Assembly (NCBI GenBank): GCA_017302195.1
Contig: JAFLEG010000208.1
Coordinates: 1 to 7,348 of the forward strand
Direction of reading: 5' to 3'
DNA length: 7,348 bases
Source: Verrucomicrobiota bacterium
GTDB taxonomy: Bacteria > Verrucomicrobiota > Verrucomicrobiia > Limisphaerales > UBA9464
The notes under the pieces: model-generated
The model's input: the letters and a program-made list of their open reading frames with translations, nothing else
Told to the model about the DNA's origin: nothing
Database searches by the model: none
Shown: in pieces, positions 1 through 4,960 of the stretch
How positions within the stretch are numbered: the stretch's first letter is position 1
Layout: every line of letters begins with the position of its first letter
Program-made: the position numbers and the translations under genes

Positions 1-1002
1 GGTCCAGAACACCTTTCGATTGAGGGAGCAGAGCCGTCCAAACTCCTCGCTCCACCGGAGTCGGGCGGGCACCTGCAGGCTCGCGGCCAATACGCAGACA
101 TGGCCAAACCCGCCCACCGTGAGCGCGGCGGCGAGCCATTGCGAGCGCGTCATATTGGCCGCACCTGCCGCTGCGAGGTGGCCGAGTCCGCCCAGAAAGA
201 GATTCACGAAGTCCGGTGTGAAGAGCAGGGGCAGGGGAAGCAGAATCCAGCCCAGCACGAGGAGCCGCGGCAATCTCCTGCGCTGCTCAAGCTCGATGCC
301 CATGCCCTGGATGACAAAGTAGAGCAGCGGCTTCCCCCAGCTCACCCCATCGGGATAGGAGATGCCCAGTTCGTGCAGCAGGCCGCTCACAATAAAGATC
401 GAGAAGGTGAGAACGCCCGTCGGCACCTTACCGCGCAGCGGCCGTAGCAGGAAGATTCGGTTCATCTGTACGAAGGCCAGGTTCCAGCGTTGACTCCAGA
501 ACTCACGAAGTGAGCGCGCCTGCCAGGGCCGGTTGAAGAGCGAGGCGGGCGCAAAGCCGCCAAGCCGCAGCAGGTCGGCGCTGACCTCCACCAGTCCGAG
601 GTGAACGATGAAGAGCACGCAGACGAGGGCGAGGTAGTTCCCATAGAGATTCTCACCCTTACCCCACAGGCAGATCACGATCAGCGTCAGGGTTCCGAGC
701 ACGAAGGCCAACCAGCTCTCGAGGAATCGTTCACCGGTGTGAGCCGGCGGATCCTTCCGCTGCTGCTCGAAGCCGGCCACGGAGATCCCGGGCCAGGCGA
801 AGAGAAAGCATAGCAGACCCGTCACACGGTGGAATCTGGCTCCGTCGGCCTGCTGCCACAGCGTCCCGGCCACCTTGATCACCCAGAGCAGGCCCAAACT
901 GGCCGCCGCCAGGCGGACCAGCGGGGCGCTCTCGCGCAAGAGCCAAAGGCTGCCAAAACTAGCCGCCAGCACGGTCAGGGAAAGGAGCCTGCCTGAGTTC
1001 AT
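1..1002 (-). CDS. Wax-synthase-type MBOAT family membrane acyltransferase (3' end beyond window)
   Basis: The frame is open for 334 codons from ATG at 1002 to the left edge, with no stop, so the C-terminus is missing. The protein is very hydrophobic. Likely membrane segments lie near residues 5-22, 32-46, 60-76, 97-113, 120-138, 193-209, 225-238, 247-261 and 286-308. The family call rests on SLREFWSQRWN at residues 164-174 followed by SGLLHE at 206-211. This spacing is typical of the wax synthase/MBOAT_2 domain, with H210 as the expected catalytic histidine. Such enzymes move an acyl group from acyl-CoA to a hydroxyl of a lipid or other acceptor in the membrane; the acceptor here cannot be told. 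No Shine-Dalgarno site precedes the start. ATG 1002 was chosen because the hydrophobic N-terminus begins there and it is the first good start after non-coding-looking sequence. The family call is firm; the substrate is unknown. Confidence 0.85.
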   Translation of the reverse strand, partial: MNSGRLLSLTVLAASFGSLWLLRESAPLVRLAAASLGLLWVIKVAGTLWQQADGARFHRVTGLLCFLFAWPGISVAGFEQQRKDPPAHTGERFLESWLAFVLGTLTLIVICLWGKGENLYGNYLALVCVLFIVHLGLVEVSADLLRLGGFAPASLFNRPWQARSLREFWSQRWNLAFVQMNRIFLLRPLRGKVPTGVLTFSIFIVSGLLHELGISYPDGVSWGKPLLYFVIQGMGIELEQRRRLPRLLVLGWILLPLPLLFTPDFVNLFLGGLGHLAAAGAANMTRSQWLAAALTVGGFGHVCVLAASLQVPARLRWSEEFGRLCSLNRKVFWT

Positions 1003-1544
1003 CGCGATTCAAGAATAACGAAATGGAGGCGGCGAAGGGAGAGCAACGTGCCTCCCCGGCGAACCCCACAAGCACCAGGTCCAATCAATACCCCTGCCGG
1101 CTGCCGCGTGCATTCGAGACGGTCCTGACGGGGACAACATGATGCCGTGGGCTTCCAGCCCGTACTCCGGAGGGATTGCTCCCAGCCTCCACGGCCCCTG
1201 GGAAGGCCGTCCTGACACTTGCCGGATTCCACGCAGCGTCAGCAGTCCAGATCCGGCCCTCCGTGTCCCCGGAACGAGTCACAGGGTACAGCATCGCAGG
1301 AACTGGGGCGCACGCCGGGCGACTCGGGTCGCCGGCAAACCCAGGGGGTAAGCAATGGTTATCAGATCGGTAACATTGAAAAATCGCGATGGAAACCCGA
1401 CGAAGCAGGTCAGAGGAGCGCGCAATTGAACTCTTGAGGATCCAGGGTGGTGGGGAGGTCGGCGTTCGCGTTCGCGGCGGCGAGGGGCGGTGAGGAAGAG
1501 ATAGGACTTTTGTTGTTCATGGGTCTTTCTGTCGAGGCCTGCGG
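1003..1544. other. Gene-poor stretch with a hairpin-rich block
   Basis: No frame here looks like a real protein; the open frames have scrambled, Arg/Pro/Ser-rich content. What can be seen is structure. GGGCT-TCC-AGCCC forms a hairpin at 1149-1161, CTCCGGAG is an 8-bp palindrome at 1165-1172, and GGGA-TTGC-TCCC forms a hairpin at 1172-1183. CCGTGG at 1145-1150 pairs with CCACGG at 1189-1194 and could close a multi-branched fold over the last of these. This could be a dispersed repeat, a small RNA or a read-through barrier. A 24-codon frame at 1355-1429 (plus) has a purine-rich AGGGGG seven bases upstream but no recognisable product. I found no good terminator with a T-run. Confidence 0.35.
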
Positions 1545-1825
1545 TTACTTCAACCACATGATCTTGATCTCCTTCTCCAGCGCTTTGAATTCCGGGTCGC
1601 CGGTGACGGGTTCGGCCTTCTTTTCCTTGGCCAGTGCCGCGGCAAAGGTGTCGACGAGGCTGAGTCGCCAGGTGGGCTTGTCGATGGCCGCCTGGCGGGA
1701 CAACCTGAGGTCGCCGTCCACGCCCAGCACGTCAATCGGGAGCGTGGCGATCTCATCGACGCGCGCCTCGGCCTCGGCCTGCAAGACCTCGCGCATGGTG
1801 TTGGTTTCTTTTGCGGCCAATGGTG
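1545..1825 (-). pseudogene. Truncated PIN-domain (VapC-like) toxin, N-terminus missing
   Basis: The recognisable part is the last 83 codons, from ATG 1796 to TAA at 1545-1547. It carries the back half of a PIN ribonuclease domain: RLSLVDTFAAALAKEKK, with the aspartate usually found in SLADAFAAA, then VTGDPEFKALE, with the last acidic site, then the closing IKIMWL strand. PIN toxins of this type are about 130-140 residues. Roughly the first 45-50 are absent, including the first catalytic aspartate in strand 1 and the conserved glutamate, so nuclease activity is not expected. The frame stays open upstream across the antitoxin gene, but that part is out-of-frame nonsense. The loss must lie between the antitoxin stop (1826) and 1796, where a whole toxin would normally begin. 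The deletion is inferred from family length and motif order. Confidence 0.75.
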
Positions 1826-2065
1826 TCACAGGTTCCGTTCGCGTTTCCGGTCGTCCATCATCGCCTTCATCACGCCCTTGCCCTTGAGGCGGCCACGCAG
1901 GCTCTTGATGTAGTCGCGGGTGATGGGGCGGAGGAGGATGCCGTCGGGCGTGGCGGTCACGGAAGCCTTGGTGCCATCCTCGATCTGGAATTCGCGGCGA
2001 AGCCAGGCGGGAATGACGACTCGGCCCTTGGTGGTAAAGCAGACGGAGCCCGATTTTGGAATCAT
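1826..2065 (-). CDS. AbrB/MazE/SpoVT-type antitoxin (VapB-like), now without a working toxin
   Basis: This is a 79-residue protein. Residues 1-48 form a swapped-hairpin DNA-binding domain: MIPKSGSVCFTTKGRVVIPA, then WLRREFQIEDGTKASVTATPDGILLRPI. TTKGRVVIPAWLRREF is the hallmark loop-strand-helix of this family. The basic tail (residues 49-79, rich in Lys, Arg and Met) is where such antitoxins usually bind the toxin. It lies just upstream of the broken PIN toxin in the same direction, the normal antitoxin-toxin order. ATG 2065 is preferred because homologous proteins usually begin with the IPKSG segment; GTG 2071 in the same frame would add two residues. No Shine-Dalgarno site is visible. With the toxin truncated, it may persist as an orphan autoregulator, act against a related toxin elsewhere, or be on the way to loss. 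Confidence 0.82.
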   Translation of the reverse strand: MIPKSGSVCFTTKGRVVIPAWLRREFQIEDGTKASVTATPDGILLRPITRDYIKSLRGRLKGKGVMKAMMDDRKRERNL

Positions 2066-2071
2066 AATCAC

Positions 2072-2327
2072 GGGTGAATGTCTGACCTTTCAAAACTGGT
2101 CCGTCCACAATTGAGATTTCCGACGCCTGAGTTTGGCGAATTCTTCCCCGGCATGAACCCAGGGACGGTGCGTCACGACCGTCGTGGGGAATTCACCCGC
2201 GGCTTCGTCCACGAGCCCAGCTCCGGAACTGATCACGGACGCCGACACGCCATCCCTCCCCTCGATTCACTTGGAAGGGCGGGCGCGTGCAGGAACGGGG
2301 AAAGGTGGACCACACTCTCTGTGCAGC
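2072..2327. other. Intergenic stretch with a possible gene remnant
   Basis: No complete gene is recognisable. On the minus strand, a 52-codon frame from GTG 2248 to TGA 2090-2092 has protein-like composition, ending with THRPWVHAGEEFAKLRRRKS and a short tail. It stops 19 bp before the GTG at 2071 (25 bp before the chosen antitoxin ATG). I do not recognise it; it may be the tail of a lost gene. A small inverted repeat, CACGAC-C-GTCGTG, lies at 2174-2186 and could be an operator, though its role is unknown. Confidence 0.3.
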
Positions 2328-2670
2328 GATGCCCCCCGGCCAGCGCCGTCACGGCCGCAGACCGCCGCCGGCCATGACCTGCTGGAGGTTGGCGAACGCG
2401 TCCTCCAATGCGGGCAGGCGCTGCGCCAGCCGGACTTCAATTCCGAGGGCGTCACAGACGCCCTCCACCACCGGCCGCCAACGAGGGGTTCGCAGGATCA
2501 GCGTCGTCGGCAGTTCGGGGGATTGCCGCAGCAACGAAACCAACACCGCCCCGACGGTGTCACCCGGAGCCGTCGCACCCGAGCTGACCTTCGCGCCGAG
2601 GACGATGCCGTTTCTGGACTCCACCAGCAGGGTGACGCGTCCCATGCAGGGTCGGCCGTTCTCGCGAAAC
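2328..2670. repeat. Long direct repeat, copy A (partner at 3478-3820)
   Basis: This 343-bp block matches 3478-3820 at a constant offset of 1150 bp without any gap. By eye I count 19 differences in 2331-2670, about 94% identity. All differences lie in 2332-2545, and 2546-2670 is identical in both copies. The block covers the last roughly 107 codons, the stop codon and about 20 bp downstream of the gene at 3499-4194. Similarity ends abruptly on both sides, after CTCGCGAAAC and before GAT. Confidence 0.93.
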
Positions 2671-2696
2671 GTGGAGAGATCCAAGGGACAGGACAT
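2349..2696 (-). pseudogene. Truncated duplicate of the 3' part of the gene at 3499-4194
   Basis: The frame runs from ATG 2696 to TGA 2349-2351 and encodes 115 residues. From FRENGRPCMGRVTLLVESRN onward it matches the C-terminal half of the neighbour at 3499-4194, with about six amino-acid changes in about 107 residues; most of the base changes are silent. The first nine residues (MSCPLDLST) are unrelated to the neighbour and look like chance sequence read into the frame. The N-terminal half of the parent is absent. Because the frame has no stop or frameshift and changes are mostly synonymous, a stand-alone C-terminal domain protein is possible. The abrupt loss of similarity and the absence of a credible start region favour a gene fragment. 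Confidence 0.7.
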
Positions 2697-2738
2697 CCGA
2701 CAGTCGCGTTTTCGTCAGCACTCAAGCCGAGGACCAGC

Positions 2739-2766
2739 TTGACTGCCATTCGTATTGGCTGACAAT
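2739..2766 (+). promoter_or_regulatory. Predicted promoter of the antitoxin-toxin pair
   Basis: TTGACT at 2739-2744 (5/6 to the -35 consensus) and GACAAT at 2761-2766 (4/6 to the -10) are 16 bp apart. Transcription would start near 2773, only a few bases before the antitoxin ATG at 2777, giving an almost leaderless message. This fits the absence of a Shine-Dalgarno site there. The -10 lies inside the palindrome, so a bound repressor would block polymerase. Confidence 0.5.
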
Positions 2767-2777
2767 ATTGTCAGCCA
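2756..2777. promoter_or_regulatory. Perfect 22-bp palindrome, probable autoregulatory operator
   Basis: The half-site TGGCTGACAAT is followed at once by its exact reverse complement, with no spacer, ending on the A of the antitoxin ATG. Antitoxins of type II modules usually repress their own operon by binding such palindromes over the promoter. The position over the -10 and start codon fits this. The binding protein is inferred from location only. Confidence 0.65.
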
Positions 2778-3004
2778 TGAAGGGGGCCATTAAGAAACGG
2801 GACTTGGTTCGGAAGCCATCTATGCTGTCCGAACTGAAGCCCGGACAAAGCCTGCGGTTGACCGACGCCCCGGACATCGAAATCAGCCGGCGTCGGCCAA
2901 CACGCCTCACCGCTGACGAATTGGACCGGGAACTGCGCCCGTTGGTAGCGATGGATGGACCGGCGGTGGACGGCACCCAACTATGGGAGGATCTGCGGGG
3001 ATGA
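2777..3004 (+). CDS. Antitoxin of a VapBC-type module (small, Phd/VapB-like)
   Basis: This is a 75-residue protein directly upstream of a PIN toxin, sharing the ATGA overlap (toxin ATG 3001, antitoxin TGA 3002-3004) typical of co-translated toxin-antitoxin pairs. The N-terminal part (residues 6-36, with RKPSMLSELKPGQSLRLTD) resembles the beginning of antitoxin DNA-binding domains, but I cannot place it firmly in the Phd, RHH or AbrB classes. The middle (residues 42-55, RLTADELDRELRPL) is a predicted helix. The C-terminal DGTQLWEDLRG is the kind of short helix that fills the toxin active-site groove. ATG 2777 is preferred over the TTG at 2768 because it follows the operator palindrome and gives a basic MKGAIKKRDL start. 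The role as antitoxin rests mainly on context, size and the overlap. Confidence 0.8.
   Translation: MKGAIKKRDLVRKPSMLSELKPGQSLRLTDAPDIEISRRRPTRLTADELDRELRPLVAMDGPAVDGTQLWEDLRG
2985..2990 (+). promoter_or_regulatory. Shine-Dalgarno site of the PIN toxin
   Basis: GGGAGG lies 10 bases before ATG 3001 and inside the end of the antitoxin gene. It is one of the few clear ribosome sites in the window. It supports ATG 3001 over the in-frame upstream alternative at 2983, and suggests the toxin can be started independently while remaining coupled to antitoxin translation. Confidence 0.6.
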
Positions 3005-3453
3005 GGCGCTACGCCGATGCATCTTTCCTGGTGGCGTTGCTCAATCCGAAGGACAACGGACATGACGCGGCGCTGAACCATTACCGGGGACTTGAGGCGG
3101 AAGACTGGCTCGTATCGGCCTGGGCGGAATTGGAGTCCATTCATGCGCTCCGACAGTTGACCGTGCGGAATCCTCCGGCTCTGAAACCGTCAGAATGCGA
3201 GGCCTTGCGGCGGCGATTCCGGCACTACCTGCATCACGGCCAGTTTCAGCGTGCGCTGGTGGACTGGGCCGAAGCCCTGACCGAAGCCCACCTCCTGTCC
3301 ACAGCCTGGGGCGTGCGGGCGGCCGTCCGAACCGGTGATCTCTTCCACATTGCGCTGGCGGAGGCTCTGGACGCGGATCGGTTCGTGACCGCTGACCGAC
3401 GGCAGGCAGACGCGGCACTGGTGATGGGATTGACCGTGGACCGGGTGGGGTAG
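3001..3453 (+). CDS. vapC: PIN-domain ribonuclease toxin, VapC family
   Basis: The protein has 150 residues, full length for the family. PIN-domain acidic residues appear in order: D6 in RRYADASFLVALLNP; the glutamate pair E43/E45 in SAWAELESIHALR; D113 in RTGDLFHIALAEALDA; and D132 in FVTADRRQADAA. These coordinate the divalent metal ion for RNA cleavage; VapC toxins typically cut tRNA or rRNA and stop translation until neutralised by the antitoxin. The gene overlaps the antitoxin by 4 bp, so the two form one operon. It converges on the gene ending at 3499, leaving a 45-bp gap that contains a TGGGAATTCCCA palindrome (3459-3470). No break is visible, so this module looks functional, unlike the one at 1545-2065. 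The RNA target cannot be read from sequence. Confidence 0.92.
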   Translation: MRRYADASFLVALLNPKDNGHDAALNHYRGLEAEDWLVSAWAELESIHALRQLTVRNPPALKPSECEALRRRFRHYLHHGQFQRALVDWAEALTEAHLLSTAWGVRAAVRTGDLFHIALAEALDADRFVTADRRQADAALVMGLTVDRVG

Positions 3454-3477
3454 GTTCGTGGGAATTCCCAGGCACAG

Positions 3478-3820
3478 GATGGCCCCCGATCAGCGCCGTC
3501 ACGGCCGCATCCCGCCGCCGGCCATGACCTGTTGGAGGTTAGCGAACGCGTCCTCCAACGCGGGCAGGCGCTGCGCCAGCCGGACTTCAATTCCCAGGGC
3601 GTCGCAGATGCCCTCCACCACCGGCCGCCAACGGGGGTTGCGCAGGACCAGCGTCGTTGGCAGCCCGGGGGATTGCCGCAGCAACGAAACCAACGCCGCC
3701 CCGACGGTGTCACCCGGAGCCGTCGCACCCGAGCTGACCTTCGCGCCGAGGACGATGCCGTTTCTGGACTCCACCAGCAGGGTGACGCGTCCCATGCAGG
3801 GTCGGCCGTTCTCGCGAAAC
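3478..3820. repeat. Long direct repeat, copy B (partner at 2328-2670)
   Basis: This is the second copy of the 343-bp direct repeat, gap-free at an offset of 1150 bp. Here the block is embedded in the longer gene at 3499-4194, so this copy is likely the parent, or the reconstituted end of that gene. The repeats bracket 807 bp (2671-3477) whose only recognisable genes are the antitoxin-toxin pair. Confidence 0.93.
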
Positions 3821-4194
3821 GAAGCCCCGGGCAGCAAGGTCGAGTCGAAGTCACAGACCCGTGGTCGTGCTGGCCGCAGGGTCCGCAGTGAATCCATTTC
3901 GTCCTGCGGTGGAGCAAAAGGTGGCAATGGTGCTTCTGGAAGCCGGAGGCACTTGCGCCAGTTCAGATCGTCCAGTGCGAGCGGGCGGCTCGGCAGTGTC
4001 GCGGGCAGGAATGGCAGGTCGTGGTTCGATCGTCGCTCGAACAGCGACGGGTTGGACTCCAGGAGCCTGAGAAACGCGATCAATCGGGGCAGATCCTGCA
4101 ACATCTGGTCGGCCTCGGCCTGAGTGATGTGCCACGGATGCCACCCAGAGGCATCCCCGGGTTGTCGCCGTCCCGCGTGGCCTTGACGGCACAA
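3499..4194 (-). CDS. Uncharacterised protein, DUF6930-like C-terminal domain; N-terminus uncertain
   Basis: There is no enzyme motif I can name. The C-terminal half (residues about 129-231) alternates strands and helices: GRVTLLVESRNGIVLGAKV, then LPTTLVLRNPRWRPVVEGICDALGIEVRL, then LPALEDAFANLQQVM. This resembles the DUF6930/DUF7309 type of domain (a guess from pattern, not from a search). Residues about 24-80 (ITQAEADQMLQDLPRLIAFL, then a Pro-rich segment) look like a real second region ahead of it. The only in-frame starts are TTG 4194, giving 231 residues, and ATG 4104, which would cut the plausible WHITQAEAD segment. The frame remains open upstream, antisense to the next gene. The start is therefore unsettled, and the gene may have lost its true N-terminus. 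Its 3' third is duplicated at 2349-2696. The stop is TGA 3499-3501. Confidence 0.68.
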   Translation of the reverse strand: MCRQGHAGRRQPGDASGWHPWHITQAEADQMLQDLPRLIAFLRLLESNPSLFERRSNHDLPFLPATLPSRPLALDDLNWRKCLRLPEAPLPPFAPPQDEMDSLRTLRPARPRVCDFDSTLLPGASFRENGRPCMGRVTLLVESRNGIVLGAKVSSGATAPGDTVGAALVSLLRQSPGLPTTLVLRNPRWRPVVEGICDALGIEVRLAQRLPALEDAFANLQQVMAGGGMRP

Positions 4195-4212
4195 AGCGGT
4201 GTCCCGTTTACT
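4183..4212 (+). promoter_or_regulatory. Possible promoter for the DUF1080 operon
   Basis: TTGACG at 4183-4188 and TTTACT at 4207-4212 are 18 bp apart and match the -35 and -10 consensus at 5/6 and 4/6. A transcript would start about 8 bases before ATG 4227, which has no Shine-Dalgarno site. This parallels the near-leaderless arrangement predicted for the antitoxin gene. The evidence is pattern only. Confidence 0.35.
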
Positions 4213-4226
4213 TTCGACGCTCGTCC

Positions 4227-4916
4227 ATGATGCCCCACCTTCCCATCCGCTGGTCTTTCCCGCTCGCCGTGGCCGCCCTCCTGACCCCGTGGGTCCAGGC
4301 AGCCGACTGGATTGTCCTGTTCGATGGCAGTTCGACGGCGGCCTGGCGGGAGTACCGAAAGTCGGAGTTTCCCGCGAAGGGATGGGAAGTGGTGGACGGC
4401 ACGCTGCATGTGAAGGCTGGGGGAGGGGCCGGCGATCTGGTGACCCGGCAGCAGTTCCAGGATTTCGACTTGGAGTTTGAATGGAAGGTATCCCCGGGGG
4501 CCAACAGCGGGGTCATGTACCGGGTATCCGAGACGTTTGAGGCGCCCTGGCATACGGGGCCCGAGTATCAGGTGCTCGATGATTCCAAGCATGCCGACGG
4601 GAAGAATCCCAAGACCTCGGCATCCGCCCTGTACGCGCTGGTGGCGTCGTCGTCAGAGAAGGCGTTGCGCCCGGTGGGAGAATGGAACTCGGCGCGCATC
4701 GTCCTGCGGGGAACCCAACTGGAGCACTGGCTGAACGGTAAGAAGGTGGTGGCGCTGGATCTGGATTCGCCGGAGACCCGGGCATTGATTGGCGGTTCGA
4801 AGTTCAAGGACATGGCCCGGTTCGCCCGGGAGACCCGCGGCCACATCTGCCTCCAGGACCACGGTGACGACGTCTGGTTCCGAAACATTCGCATTCGTCC
4901 GATGGATTCGAAGTAG
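4227..4916 (+). CDS. Secreted DUF1080 / 3-keto-disaccharide hydrolase family protein
   Basis: This 229-residue protein has a Sec signal peptide at residues 1-25: a hydrophobic core FPLAVAALLTPW and a likely cut after VQA. The rest is one concanavalin-like beta-sandwich of the DUF1080 family. Signature pieces are WIVLFDGSSTAAW (28-40), WEVVDGTLHV (53-62), GDLVTRQQFQDFDLEFEWK (69-87), NSGVMYR (93-99), GPEYQVLDD (111-119), WNSARIVLRGTQLEHWLNG (153-171) and GHICLQDHGDDVWFRNIRI (205-223). Family members act on 3-keto-glycosides in the periplasm or outside the cell; the exact substrate here is unknown. It lies 44 bp upstream of the TIM-barrel gene in the same direction, very likely in one operon. 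ATG 4230 is an equally possible start one codon later. Confidence 0.9.
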   Translation: MMPHLPIRWSFPLAVAALLTPWVQAADWIVLFDGSSTAAWREYRKSEFPAKGWEVVDGTLHVKAGGGAGDLVTRQQFQDFDLEFEWKVSPGANSGVMYRVSETFEAPWHTGPEYQVLDDSKHADGKNPKTSASALYALVASSSEKALRPVGEWNSARIVLRGTQLEHWLNGKKVVALDLDSPETRALIGGSKFKDMARFARETRGHICLQDHGDDVWFRNIRIRPMDSK

Positions 4917-4960
4917 TGGCATCCATTCCGCTTTCTGAAAACCCTCATCGTTTGCCGCTC

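Noticed and set aside
999..1232. A 77-codon minus-strand frame overlapping the acyltransferase start by ATGA
   Set aside because: The overlap looks like translational coupling, but the composition is not protein-like, competing frames exist, and the DNA there is hairpin-rich. The overlap is probably chance.
1797..2108. N-terminal extension of the PIN remnant up to 2108 as one 187-residue protein
   Set aside because: The extension reads through the antitoxin gene in another frame and gives His/Pro/Arg-rich nonsense. Only the last 83 residues match a family.
2184..4123. Plus-strand frames at 2184-2762 and 3458-4123 that share similar protein sequence
   Set aside because: Their similarity comes only from the duplicated DNA read on the wrong strand. 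The minus-strand reading keeps changes mostly silent and has the real stop.
4080..4592. A 170-codon minus-strand frame upstream of the uncharacterised gene
   Set aside because: It is antisense to the DUF1080 gene and in a different frame from the gene at 3499-4194. No domain is recognisable.
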